A stretch of DNA of 61,919 nucleotides, taken from the NCBI RefSeq assembly GCF_004208535.1, contig NZ_SGIS01000030.1:1-61919 (forward strand), read 5' to 3'. Numbering within the stretch: the first letter of the stretch is position 1; the number at the start of each line of letters is the position of its first letter. Below are positions 5,188 to 13,880 of the stretch, one piece after another. The notes below the pieces were generated by a model. It ran no database searches and was not told the DNA's origin. It saw nothing but the letters and a program-made list of their open reading frames with translations. This DNA comes from Sphingomonas populi (GTDB lineage Bacteria > Pseudomonadota > Alphaproteobacteria > Sphingomonadales > Sphingomonadaceae). A program made the translations under genes and the position numbers.

Positions 5188-6780
5188 ATGAAGCCACTCA
5201 CCGTCATCGGGTTCCTGGGATCGACGCTCGATGCGAGCAAGTTCGGCCCGTCGCGCTGGAACAAGTGGCGACCAAGCGTCGGGTTGACGATGCACGAGGA
5301 CCTACGCGTCGATCGCTTTCTCCTGATCCACGGCAGCCCGCATCGCCGCCTCGCCGAATATGTCGCGGAGGACATCGCCTCGGTCTCGCCCGAGACGTCG
5401 GTCGAGCCGCGCTTGCTCGATTTCAACGACCCGTGGGATTTCGAGGAAGTGTACGGCAAACTGCTCGACTTCGCGCGCGCCGAGCCGTTCGACCCCGATA
5501 CCGAGGATTATCTCGTCCACATCACGACGGGCACGCACGTCGCACAGATTTGCCTCTTCCTGCTGACCGAGGCGCGGTACTTGCCCGGGCGTCTGCTACA
5601 GACGCAGCCGGAACGTGGCTCGGCCAATCCCGCCGGTATCTGGAACACGATCGATCTCGATCTGTCGCGCTACGACAGCATCGCGACACGTTTCGCGGTC
5701 GCCAGTGCGGAAAGCACGTCCTTCCTCAAATCCGGCATCGACACGCGCAATGCCGCCTTCAACCGCATGATCGACGAGATCGAACGTGTAGCACTGCGCT
5801 CCAAGGCGCCGATCCTGCTGATGGGGCCGACGGGTGCGGGCAAGAGCCTGCTCGCGCGCCGGATTTACGAGCTCAAGAAATCGAAGCATCAAGTCGCCGG
5901 GCCGTTCGTCGAGGTGAATTGCGCGACGCTGAAGGGCGACGGCGCGATGTCAGCGCTCTTCGGCCACCGCAAGGGCGCCTTCACCGGCGCAGTTGCCGAT
6001 CGACCGGGGCTGCTGCGTGCCGCCGACAAGGGCATGCTGTTCCTCGACGAGATCGGCGAACTCGGCCTCGACGAACAAGCGATGATCCTGCGCGCGATCG
6101 AGGACAAGCGCTTCCTTCCCGTTGGCTCGGACAAGGAAGCGGCGTCCGAGTTCCAACTGATCGCCGGCACCAACCGCGATCTCGGCGAAGCCGTTGCCGC
6201 CGGGGCATTCCGCGACGATCTCTATGCGCGCCTCAACCTGTGGACCTTCACGCTCCCCGGCCTCGCCGACCGCCGCGAGGATATCGAGCCCAACCTCGAC
6301 TACGAACTCGACCGCTTCGCCGAACGCGAGGGCGACCGCGCGAGCTTCAACAAGGAAGCGCGCCAGCGTTATCTGTCGTTCGCAACCGCGCAGGACGCAC
6401 GCTGGCCCGGAAACTTCCGCGACCTGGCCGCGAGCGTGACGCGCATGGCGACGCTGTCACCGAAAGGCCGCATCGACCTGGACTGCGTCGAGGCGGAAAT
6501 CGGGCGTTTGAAACGCTTATGGTCGGGACAAGTCGATGATGGCGAAGATATGCTTTCTGAGGTGCTCGATACCGACGCGCTCACAGAGATCGATCCGTTT
6601 GATCGCGTACAACTTATCGAGACGATCCGGATTTGCCGCAGCAGCCGATCCTTGTCGGAGGCTGGCCGCACGCTCTTCGCCGCGTCTCGCGCGCGCAGGC
6701 GCAGTTCGAATGATGCCGATCGGCTGCGCAAATATCTGGCGCGGTTCGGATTGGAGTGGGCAAGCGTAACCGTTCGTTAG
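5188..6780 (+). CDS. rtcR: Sigma-54-dependent transcriptional regulator RtcR
   Basis: RtcR activates the RNA-repair operon by driving sigma-54 polymerase when its N-terminal CARF domain senses an RNA-end ligand. The 530-residue protein matches the length and layout of Escherichia coli RtcR: CARF region about 1-180 (HITTGTHVAQ at 111-120), AAA+ domain with Walker A GPTGAGKS at 213-220, the sigma-54 contact loop GAFTGA at 263-268 and Walker B MLFLDEIGE at 283-291, and a C-terminal region ending NDADRLRKYLARFGL. ATG 5188 is the natural start by alignment with the family N terminus. It is divergent from rsr with a 278-bp control region containing the promoter and palindromes. No catalytic residue appears missing, so the activator should be functional. 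Confidence 0.96.
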   Translation: MKPLTVIGFLGSTLDASKFGPSRWNKWRPSVGLTMHEDLRVDRFLLIHGSPHRRLAEYVAEDIASVSPETSVEPRLLDFNDPWDFEEVYGKLLDFARAEPFDPDTEDYLVHITTGTHVAQICLFLLTEARYLPGRLLQTQPERGSANPAGIWNTIDLDLSRYDSIATRFAVASAESTSFLKSGIDTRNAAFNRMIDEIERVALRSKAPILLMGPTGAGKSLLARRIYELKKSKHQVAGPFVEVNCATLKGDGAMSALFGHRKGAFTGAVADRPGLLRAADKGMLFLDEIGELGLDEQAMILRAIEDKRFLPVGSDKEAASEFQLIAGTNRDLGEAVAAGAFRDDLYARLNLWTFTLPGLADRREDIEPNLDYELDRFAEREGDRASFNKEARQRYLSFATAQDARWPGNFRDLAASVTRMATLSPKGRIDLDCVEAEIGRLKRLWSGQVDDGEDMLSEVLDTDALTEIDPFDRVQLIETIRICRSSRSLSEAGRTLFAASRARRRSSNDADRLRKYLARFGLEWASVTVR

Positions 6781-6863
6781 CCCTTGCTCTTACCCACAAG
6801 TGGTCGCGGGCGTGATTCCGTTTGTCGCTCGCCCATTGCCTGGCTGTAATCTGGAGGGTTCTG

Positions 6864-6912
6864 TGAGGTCGCGCGGCGGTGATCGTCGAGCTTGGCGCGG
6901 TGCGCGACCTCA
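6864..6912. repeat. Perfect 11-bp inverted repeat TGAGGTCGCGC / GCGCGACCTCA
   Basis: The two arms are separated by 27 bp in the gap between rtcR and the next gene. It could be an RNA hairpin or an operator; there is no T-tract, so a classical terminator is not supported. A short high-GC3 frame (GTG 6880 to TGA about 6984) also crosses it, so the repeat could lie in a remnant of a gene. Confidence 0.4.
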
Positions 6913-7011
6913 TTGAAGCCGGATTGAGCCAACCAGGACGCGATCTTCCATTGCAGGCGACCGGTGTCTATCGGCGTCGTTCATGATGGCGGAAGCGCGG
7001 CGGAGGCGGGC

Positions 7012-8142
7012 GTGAGCGAATATCAATATTATGAATTCCAGGCGATCGATCGCCCGCTCGACGACACGGATCGCAAGGCGCTCCGGGCGATATCGACACG
7101 CGCGGGGATAACCGCGACCAGCTTCACCAATTCTTACGAATGGGGCGACCTGAAGGGCGACCCCGCCGATTTCATGAAACGCTGGTTCGACCTCCATCTC
7201 TACCTGGCAAACTGGGGAACACGGCGGCTGATGATCCGATTGCCCAAAAGGCTGGTCGATCAGCGATTGCTCAAGCCGCTTTTGCTCGGGATCGACTGGG
7301 CTACGCTGCAGGCGGCTGGCGACGCTCTGATCCTCGATGTCGCGCGGGACGAAGTCGCACCGGATGAGGATTGGGATGATGGCTCTGACTGGCTCGCCGC
7401 TCTCGCACCGCTCCGGGCCGATCTCCTCGCGGGCGACCTCCGGCTCTTTTATCTATTGTGGCTCGGAGCGGTGGAGAGCGAAGGGCTGGGCGATGACGAG
7501 ATCGAACCCATGGCGGGCATCGGGCCGCTGACGGGCGCGCTCGGAGCATTCGCGGAGTTTTTCGGTATCGACCCGGATCTCGTGGAAGCGGCTGCCGATC
7601 ACCCCGTGACCACGACGGCGACATCGCCCGATGCCGCCGGAGAGATCATTGCGGCCATGACCGATCGTGAGAAGACGGACCTGCTCATCCGCCTGTTTGA
7701 TGGTGAACCCCATATCTCGGCGGAGCTATGCGCCCTGGTTCGAAAACGGCTTGGGGTGCCCTATGCCGGCTTGTCCAGCGGAACGCGGACCGCAGGCGAG
7801 TTGCGGTCCCGCGTACACGCCATCCGTCTTGCTCGCGACCGGGCGAAGGCCGAGAAGGCTGAGGCCGCCCGCCGCCGGCAAGCGGAGGAAGCCGAGAAAG
7901 CGCGCCTCGTCCGTATCGACGCGCTTGCCGGTCGAGGCGAGAGCGTCTGGCAGGAGGTGGAAGCCGAAATCGAGCGCCGCAATGCGCCCGGCTATGACAA
8001 GGCCGCTACCCTGCTGCTCGATCTGCGCGCCATTGCCGAGACGCGAGGCACGCTGGCCGAATTCGGCCGGCGGCTTCACGAAATCCGCGAGCGGCATGCT
8101 CGGAAGCAGCGCTTCATCGAACGGCTGGCGGCAATATCCTGA
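7012..8142 (+). CDS. Conserved hypothetical protein with C-terminal coiled coil
   Basis: A 376-residue soluble protein beginning VSEYQYYEFQAIDRPLDD. I chose GTG 7012 because a GGAGG lies 5 nt upstream and the YYEF-x-AIDRPL start matches a conserved family I remember only as uncharacterised. The body holds a short conserved block (SFTNSYEWGDLKGDP, LANWGTRRLMIRLP at about 40-85), a helical middle, and a Lys/Glu/Ala-rich coiled coil at about 255-295. No enzymatic motif, signal peptide or membrane segment is seen. It follows rtcR in the same direction with a 231-bp gap, so a role beside RNA repair is possible but not shown. Confidence 0.75.
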   Translation: MSEYQYYEFQAIDRPLDDTDRKALRAISTRAGITATSFTNSYEWGDLKGDPADFMKRWFDLHLYLANWGTRRLMIRLPKRLVDQRLLKPLLLGIDWATLQAAGDALILDVARDEVAPDEDWDDGSDWLAALAPLRADLLAGDLRLFYLLWLGAVESEGLGDDEIEPMAGIGPLTGALGAFAEFFGIDPDLVEAAADHPVTTTATSPDAAGEIIAAMTDREKTDLLIRLFDGEPHISAELCALVRKRLGVPYAGLSSGTRTAGELRSRVHAIRLARDRAKAEKAEAARRRQAEEAEKARLVRIDALAGRGESVWQEVEAEIERRNAPGYDKAATLLLDLRAIAETRGTLAEFGRRLHEIRERHARKQRFIERLAAIS

Positions 8143-8197
8143 CGGAACGCTGGGATGAACGCGACTGGAAATGCCCCACGCGCAGGGCGCCCTTCCA

Positions 8198-9225
8198 TCA
8201 TTCGCCAAGGTTCAGGCGATACCGTGTGTGCTTCAGTTTCCCCTCCTTGCGCAAAGCGCCCAACTCGACCAGTTCGGCGAGATCGCGAGTGGCCGTCGCC
8301 GGGGCGGCATCAGTGATGGTCCGGTAGTTCGCCGCGCTCAGCCCGCCCTTGAAGCCATCCGGTCCCTCGGCGAACATGCGGAGCACGGCCTTCTCCTGTC
8401 GAGGATTGATCTGACTGCGGAGACGGTCAAGGATCTTCGTCTTGGCGAGGAGGAAATGAACGCGATCCAGCGTGCGCTGTTGGGCCGCAAGCGCGATGTC
8501 GGAAAACCAGTCGAGCCATGCGTCGATGCAGTTCGACAAACTCGCGCGTTGGAGTTGCGTGTAATAGTCCTTGCGATGGTGCTGGATGGCCTCTGCAAGC
8601 GCTGTGATCGCGGGTGCGTCAAGCCCCTGGGCCAAGACCTTTTCCGCAATCGCCCGGCCAAGGCGCCCGTTGCCATCTTCGAAGGGGTGGATGGATTCGA
8701 ACCATAGATGGGCGATGCCGGCCCGCGCGAGTGCGCTCACCTGAGAAGAGGTGGCGGGTCCCTATCGTTGAACCACGCGATGAAAGCCTTCATCTCGGTC
8801 GGCACCGCTTGCGATGGCGGAGCCTCGAAATGCACCTTCGATGCGTGCAGGGCTCCCGAGACGATCTGCATGGGATCGGCATGGGTTCGATATCGGCCTA
8901 TGTCGGCGAGGTCCCGCCTACCGTTCATCAGCAAGGCGTGCCAATGGAACAGCGTCGCATCGCTGACTGGCTCGCGATGGCTGCGGAAGAGATTCGCCAT
9001 GAGTTCTGCAGCGCCCGCCTCGGCGGCATTGGCGCGGCGATGGTCGGCCTTGATCCCCAGATGCTTCTCCAGGGACGACTGCACGCTCGCGCGATCGAGA
9101 ATCTCGCCCTCGATCGCGGAGCTGTCGACGGCTTCCTGGGCCAGGAGTTCGATGGAAAGGGTCTGGCGATCGTCAGCATCGAGATGCTGCTGCCAGTTCC
9201 AACGGATGATCGATAGCGCACTCTT
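8198..9225 (-). pseudogene. Fic/DOC family AMP-transferase, frameshifted and lacking a start codon
   Basis: Fic proteins transfer AMP or other nucleotide parts to hydroxyl side chains of target proteins. Two frames together read as one Fic protein: upstream, an inhibitory-helix-like SSAIEGE motif and the Fic N-terminal helices down to FNDRDPPPLLR, then a stop (TGA about 8740); downstream, AGIAHLWFESIHPFEDGNGR with the complete HPFxDGNGR catalytic motif, followed by a winged-helix tail (residues TATRDLAELVELGALRKEGK). Skipping two bases after LLR restores continuity. Upstream of codon 9223-9225 there is a TAG and no plausible start, so about 25-30 N-terminal residues of the usual protein are also missing. 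Either a decayed gene or a sequencing indel plus an alternative start. Confidence 0.75.
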
Positions 9226-9372
9226 CTATCGATCATATTACGGTATTATTTGATTTATAAAAGATGTTCCTATCGCTCGAAACAGCACCCGATCATATGG
9301 GTCGGCCAAGCGTTGTCATCACAAAAAGGGGCGACGAACCGGCGATGTAATATATAACAGATATTCCGAGGT

Positions 9373-9412
9373 GGCAGACAACGTCAAACGTTCCGAAGTC
9401 GTTATGTCTGCC
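9373..9412. repeat. Inverted repeat GGCAGACA / TGTCTGCC
   Basis: Perfect 8-bp arms separated by 24 bp in the 230-bp gap between the broken Fic gene and the thiolase gene. It lies just past the thiolase stop codon. No T-tract follows on either strand, so a role as terminator is uncertain. The rest of this gap is A+T-richer than its surroundings and holds no recognisable gene. Confidence 0.35.
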
Positions 9413-9458
9413 GCCCGATAGAAGATGTCTGTGTTGTCGCTCCGTAGCCGAGCCGGCG

Positions 9459-10619
9459 TCAAAGCACCTCGACGATCGTTACGTTGGCGACGCCGCCGCC
9501 TTCGCACATCGTTTGCAGGCCATATCGGCCACCCCGCGTTTTCAGCGCATGGATCAAAGTGGACATCAATTTGGTGCCGCTGGCACCCAACGGGTGCCCC
9601 AAGGCTATCGCACCGCCGTTGACGTTGAGCCGCTCGGGATCGGCGCCGAGTGTCTGGAGCCACGCCATCGGAACAGATGCGAACGCTTCATTCACTTCGA
9701 ACAGGTCGATGTCCGAAAGCTTCATGCCTGCCCGCTCGAGCGCGCGCACGGTGGCCCGGATCGGCTCCTCGAGCATGATCACAGGATCGCCCGCCGTAAC
9801 CGTGAGGTTCACGATCCTCGCCATCGGCGTCAGGTTGAAGCGCTTCAGCGCCGCCTCGCTTACGATCAGCGCACCGGAGGCGCCGTCGGTCATCTGGCTC
9901 GCGTTTGCGGCGGTGACAGATCCGCCGGGAGTCAGCGGCTTCACCGTCGACATGGCGTTCAGCGACGCATCGAAGCGCACGCCCTCGTCCTCGTCAAAGT
10001 CGCCGATATCCGTTGTGACGGGCACGATCTCCGCCCGGAACGCGCCGCGCCGGGCCGCGTCCGCCGCCCGCTGGTGGCTGCGCAGGGCGTAGGCGTCCAT
10101 CGCTTCCCGGCTCAGGCCATATTTGTCGGCGATCGCCTGGGCGCCGTGAAACTGGCTGAATTCCGCGACGTCATACCGATTGAGGATGCTACGCGACCAC
10201 GGACCTTCGCCGAGACCGGCTTCCGCGTGGAGGCGGTAGTTGGACCCCATCGGCACACGGGTCATGCTCTCCACGCCAGCGGCGATAACGATATCCTGCG
10301 TCCCGGACATGACCGCCTGTGCCGCGAAGTGGATCGCCTGCTGCGACGAGCCGCACTGGCGATCGATCGTCACGGCAGGCACGCTGTCCGGCAAGGTCGA
10401 CGCGAGCACCACGTTGCGGCCGACCGCGAACGCCTGCTCGCCGGCCTGGCTGACACAGCCGACAATAACGTCCTCTACGGCGGCCGGATCGATGCCGGTG
10501 CGCGCCACCAGCGCGTCGAGGATGGTCGCGCCGAGATCGGCCGGATGCACGCCCGCCAGCGCGCCCTTGCGGCGCCCGCCGGCGGTGCGAAGGCTTTCGA
10601 CGATATATGCTTCGGCCAT
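9459..10619 (-). CDS. Acetyl-CoA C-acyltransferase (thiolase)
   Basis: Thiolase II family enzyme, expected to cleave 3-ketoacyl-CoA with CoA to acetyl-CoA plus a shortened acyl-CoA. Start ATG 10619 (MAEAYIVESLRTAGGRRKG) gives a typical 386-residue length. The nucleophile lies in VTIDRQCGSSQQAIHF (Cys89); the C-terminal active-site blocks GGAIALGHPLGASG and MCEGGGVANV are complete. It is followed upstream by an acyl-CoA dehydrogenase gene, 79 bp away, on the same strand, so it is probably the terminal step of the beta-oxidation-like module at 9.4-18.8 kb. Confidence 0.93.
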   Translation of the reverse strand: MAEAYIVESLRTAGGRRKGALAGVHPADLGATILDALVARTGIDPAAVEDVIVGCVSQAGEQAFAVGRNVVLASTLPDSVPAVTIDRQCGSSQQAIHFAAQAVMSGTQDIVIAAGVESMTRVPMGSNYRLHAEAGLGEGPWSRSILNRYDVAEFSQFHGAQAIADKYGLSREAMDAYALRSHQRAADAARRGAFRAEIVPVTTDIGDFDEDEGVRFDASLNAMSTVKPLTPGGSVTAANASQMTDGASGALIVSEAALKRFNLTPMARIVNLTVTAGDPVIMLEEPIRATVRALERAGMKLSDIDLFEVNEAFASVPMAWLQTLGADPERLNVNGGAIALGHPLGASGTKLMSTLIHALKTRGGRYGLQTMCEGGGVANVTIVEVL

Positions 10620-10698
10620 GATCGGTCTTTCCTTACGTTGCATAGCGGCTGCGCATGATGCGTCACGCCACGCGATCTGGTGTCGGGTCGCGACGTCT

Positions 10699-11919
10699 CT
10701 AGGCTGCGTGTTCGGGGTTGGCCTGCTTCCAGTCGCGCTTGATCTTCTTGGCGAGGCTCCACTTGTGGACCTCGGTCGGGCCGTCATAGATGCGGAACGC
10801 GCGGATCTCGCGGAACACCTGTTCGACGATCGTATGCCCCGTCACCCCGGTGCCGCCCATCAACTGCACGCAATTGTCGGCGATCTTCATCAGCGCTTCG
10901 CTCACCGCGACTTTCGCCATCGAGCTTTCCACCGTGCCCAGCGATCCGCCGTCCAGCACGCTTGCGCACCAGTCGATCATCACGTCGCATTGCTGGATGA
11001 GGATGCGGTTTTCGGCGAGCATGAAGCCAACGCCTTCATGGTCGATCAGCACCTTGCCGAAGGCGGTACGGCGGCAGGCGTAATCGGTCGCGATCTCCTG
11101 CGCGCGGATGCAGCAGCCGAGCCACCGCATGCAGTGCGACAGGCGCGCGGGCGACAGGCGGATCTGCGCATATTTGAAGCCTTCGCCGGGATGGCCGAGC
11201 ATCTGGTCCGCAGGGACACGCAGGTCATCGAGCGTCAGCGTCGCATGGCCGCCGGGCATCGAGCTGTCGATCGTGTTGGGGATGTCATCGATGCGGATGG
11301 CATCGTCGGGCAGATCGACGAGGAACATGCATGCGCCACCCTTCGTCTCCGCGTCCGCAGACGCCGCCATGACGATACCGACTTTCGCGCCCAGCGCGCC
11401 GGTGATGAAGGTCTTGCGGCCGTTCACTACCCAGTGATTGCCGTCCTTGCGGCAGGTCGTCTTCATCATCGACGGGTCGGACCCCGCACCCTGCCAGCCG
11501 GCGGGCTCGGTCATGAAGAACGCGGAACGGGCGGTCCCCTCGACCAGCGGCTTGAGGAAGCGTTGCTTGAGATCGGGCGTGCCGACGTGCCCGATGAGGT
11601 ACATATTGCCTTCGTCCGGCGCGCCTGTGTTGCACGCCAGCGGGCCGAGCGGGGAAAGGCCGGACCGGATCAGGACCACCGCCGTTTCTCGCTGCGTCAG
11701 ATGCGTGCCGTCGGGCCGGATATGCGGGGTCAAAACGCCGGCCGCGCGCGCATGGACGCGCATATCCATCAGCAAAGCGTCGGTGGGGGCACCGTGATGA
11801 TCTCGGCGCGTGTCCTTCTCATACGGCACCACCACGTCGCGCACGAACGCTTCGACCTTGTCCGCCATTTCGCGCGCATAGGGGGAGATGACCGACGGGT
11901 TGGTCTGAAGCACGCTCAT
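10699..11919 (-). CDS. Acyl-CoA dehydrogenase family protein
   Basis: Flavoenzyme that introduces an alpha-beta double bond into acyl-CoA esters, passing electrons to ETF. The 406-residue protein is full length: FMTEPAGWQGAGSDPSMMKT is the acyl-CoA dehydrogenase signature 1 region and the C-terminal QLMGGTGVTGHTIVEQVFR and RIYDGPTEVHKWSLAKKI match the family's FAD-contact ends. The -GGTGVTGHTIVEQ- form resembles the longer-chain/ACAD10-11 branch, where the substrate may be 4-hydroxy or branched. Its ATG overlaps the stop of the VOC gene by one base, so the two are co-translated. Confidence 0.93.
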   Translation of the reverse strand: MSVLQTNPSVISPYAREMADKVEAFVRDVVVPYEKDTRRDHHGAPTDALLMDMRVHARAAGVLTPHIRPDGTHLTQRETAVVLIRSGLSPLGPLACNTGAPDEGNMYLIGHVGTPDLKQRFLKPLVEGTARSAFFMTEPAGWQGAGSDPSMMKTTCRKDGNHWVVNGRKTFITGALGAKVGIVMAASADAETKGGACMFLVDLPDDAIRIDDIPNTIDSSMPGGHATLTLDDLRVPADQMLGHPGEGFKYAQIRLSPARLSHCMRWLGCCIRAQEIATDYACRRTAFGKVLIDHEGVGFMLAENRILIQQCDVMIDWCASVLDGGSLGTVESSMAKVAVSEALMKIADNCVQLMGGTGVTGHTIVEQVFREIRAFRIYDGPTEVHKWSLAKKIKRDWKQANPEHAA

Positions 11920-12452
11920 TATTGCAATACCCGGATCGGATCGGTGCCATCCCAGTCGCGGGCGGCATCCTTCATCATCTGAAACAAGCCGACGCTGCCC
12001 GAGACCGGCTGGAGAAATTCGATGATGTGACCCGGCCCCTGACCGGGGTCGACATAGATGACTTCGCCATCCTCGCCCACCTTGCCCGCGACGATCACCT
12101 CTGCCCCGGCCTCAGCGCAGGCGGCGCGCGTCGTCGCCATGTCTTCAACGAAGATACAGATGTGGTGGAGCCGGTCGCGCACTGCATAGTCGCCGGCATA
12201 GAGCGAGGGCGCGTCGCTATCGGTCTTGATGAGTTCGATCTGGATATCACCCCAATAGCCGAGCGCCATCGTGAACACGGCATCGGTCGGCACGCCGCGA
12301 TAGGTCATCTCGTCCAGCCGCACGTCGTTCAGCACGAAGAATGGCCCCACCCCGATCGTCTCGATCCAGTAGCGCAGCGCTGCATCGAAATCGGTCGGGA
12401 AATAGGCGAGCTGGATAACATCGCCGAGCGCCTTGAGCGGGCCGGGTTTCAT
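11919..12452 (-). CDS. VOC (glyoxalase/dioxygenase fold) family protein
   Basis: A 177-residue protein of the vicinal oxygen chelate fold, with the two beta-alpha-beta-beta-beta halves marked by VIQLAYFPTDFDAALRYW near residue 11 and DRLHHICIFVEDMATTRAA near residue 92, and a terminal GPGHIIEFLQ metal-ligand strand. Such proteins include epimerases, extradiol dioxygenases and glyoxalases, so the reaction cannot be assigned; a methylmalonyl-CoA-epimerase-like or lyase role would fit its neighbours. It overlaps the E2 gene by 4 bp (ATGA) and the acyl-CoA dehydrogenase by one base. Confidence 0.85.
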   Translation of the reverse strand: MKPGPLKALGDVIQLAYFPTDFDAALRYWIETIGVGPFFVLNDVRLDEMTYRGVPTDAVFTMALGYWGDIQIELIKTDSDAPSLYAGDYAVRDRLHHICIFVEDMATTRAACAEAGAEVIVAGKVGEDGEVIYVDPGQGPGHIIEFLQPVSGSVGLFQMMKDAARDWDGTDPIRVLQ

Positions 12453-13867
12453 GCGAACACGCCTTCCGGGTTTTCCACCAGCGATTTCAGCGTTTGCAGG
12501 AACTGCGCACCGGCAGCGCCGTCGATCGCGCGATGATCCACCGAGAGCGTCAGCGCGATCCGCGTTTCGAAGGCGACGCCCCCGTTTGCGGTTTCGACCG
12601 GCTGGCGCTGCGCCGCGCCGACCGCGAGGATCGCGCCTTGCGGCGGGTTGATGATCGCATCGAACCCGTCCACCCCGAACATGCCGAGGTTGGAGACGGA
12701 AAACGTCCCGCCCTCCATATCCTCCATCGCCAGCCCCTTGCCTTGCGCCTTATCGATCAAACGGCGGGTTTCGGCTGCGAGCTGATCGATCCGCATCAGG
12801 TTCGCCTGCCGGACGACCGGGGTGACCAGCCCCTTCGGGCTGGCGACCGCGATCGCGATGTCGGCATGCGGGAAGCGGTGGACCGCCCCGTCGCGCACCT
12901 GCACGTTCACGTCCGGGTGCCGCGCCAGCGCGGTGGCGCTGGCCTTCACGATCCAGTCGTTGACGCTTGCCTTGCACCCCAGCACCAGGTTCACGGTCTT
13001 GCGCATGGCCAGCATCGCATCCGCCGAGGCGGACATGCGCAGGTAGAAATGCGGAATCTCCCGCTTGGCCTGCGTCAGCCGCTGCGCGACGACCTTGCGA
13101 ATGCGGTCGAACGGCACGATGTCGGGCGTGTTCTCACCCGGTACGAATGCGGGCATCGCAGTGCCGGTGGCGGCCGGTGCAGGCACGAGCGCCATCACGT
13201 CGAACTTGGAGATGCGGCCACGCGGGCCGCTCCCCTTCACGCCGACAAGCGATACGCCGTGCAACGCGGCGATCCGGCGTGCGAGCGGAGAGGCGAAGAC
13301 GGCCACGTCTTCCTTTGACAATGCCGCCACGCCCTTCGGCACGGAGTCCAAGGGTCCGCGCAACGCACGAACGACATCCTGATGCGTGATACGCCCGCCG
13401 CGCCCGGAGCCTTCAATCGCCGCGATATCGACGCCCTCCTCCTCGGCGAGGCGCAGCGCCTCCGGGCTGATCGGGCGGTTCGTCTCGATCTTGATCCGCG
13501 CCGGTGCGGGCTGCGATACGGGCGCCGGCGCAGGCTCGGTGCGAGCGGCGCCGAGCGCGAGCCCCCCCTCGGCGGGACGGAAGTCGGCGACGAACGCATC
13601 GATCTCCGCATCCGAATGCGCGCCTTCGTCGAACACCGCGAGCAACGCGCCGACGGCCTGCGCCTCACCCCCTGCGGGAACGATGACGCGCCGCACCGTC
13701 GCGGCATATTCGGCTTCGACCTCGTTGGTGATCTTGGCGGTCTCGATCAGGCACAAGATCTCGCCGCGCGTGAACGAATCGCCTTCCTTGACCATCCATT
13801 CGGCGATCGTCCCTTCGGTCATTTCGATGCCCCATTTCGGCATCGTGAAGGCGCGGATACGGCTCAT
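12449..13867 (-). CDS. 2-oxoacid dehydrogenase complex, dihydrolipoamide acyltransferase (E2)
   Basis: E2 core subunit that carries the lipoyl arm and transfers the acyl group to CoA. The 472-residue protein has an N-terminal lipoyl domain (about 1-80) with the lipoylated lysine in ETAKITN (Lys45; the usual motif is ETDKA), two peripheral-subunit-binding domains (near 130-165 and 190-225, each with a GxGRGGRI or GSGPRGRIS ending), and a catalytic domain ending TLSVDHRAIDGAAGAQFLQ, the DHRxxDG active site. Two binding domains are more than the usual one. The E1 genes follow directly upstream; no E3 gene is in the window, so E3 would be shared from elsewhere. Confidence 0.93.
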   Translation of the reverse strand: MSRIRAFTMPKWGIEMTEGTIAEWMVKEGDSFTRGEILCLIETAKITNEVEAEYAATVRRVIVPAGGEAQAVGALLAVFDEGAHSDAEIDAFVADFRPAEGGLALGAARTEPAPAPVSQPAPARIKIETNRPISPEALRLAEEEGVDIAAIEGSGRGGRITHQDVVRALRGPLDSVPKGVAALSKEDVAVFASPLARRIAALHGVSLVGVKGSGPRGRISKFDVMALVPAPAATGTAMPAFVPGENTPDIVPFDRIRKVVAQRLTQAKREIPHFYLRMSASADAMLAMRKTVNLVLGCKASVNDWIVKASATALARHPDVNVQVRDGAVHRFPHADIAIAVASPKGLVTPVVRQANLMRIDQLAAETRRLIDKAQGKGLAMEDMEGGTFSVSNLGMFGVDGFDAIINPPQGAILAVGAAQRQPVETANGGVAFETRIALTLSVDHRAIDGAAGAQFLQTLKSLVENPEGVFA

Positions 13868-13880
13868 GTCCTTGCCTCCT

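Noticed and set aside
9373..9412. Rho-independent terminator for the thiolase operon
   Set aside because: The loop is 24 nt and no T-tract follows on the minus strand, so it is listed only as an inverted repeat.
10240..11982. Plus-strand open frame across the thiolase and acyl-CoA dehydrogenase genes
   Set aside because: It spans two well-supported genes in antisense and shows no protein-like motif.
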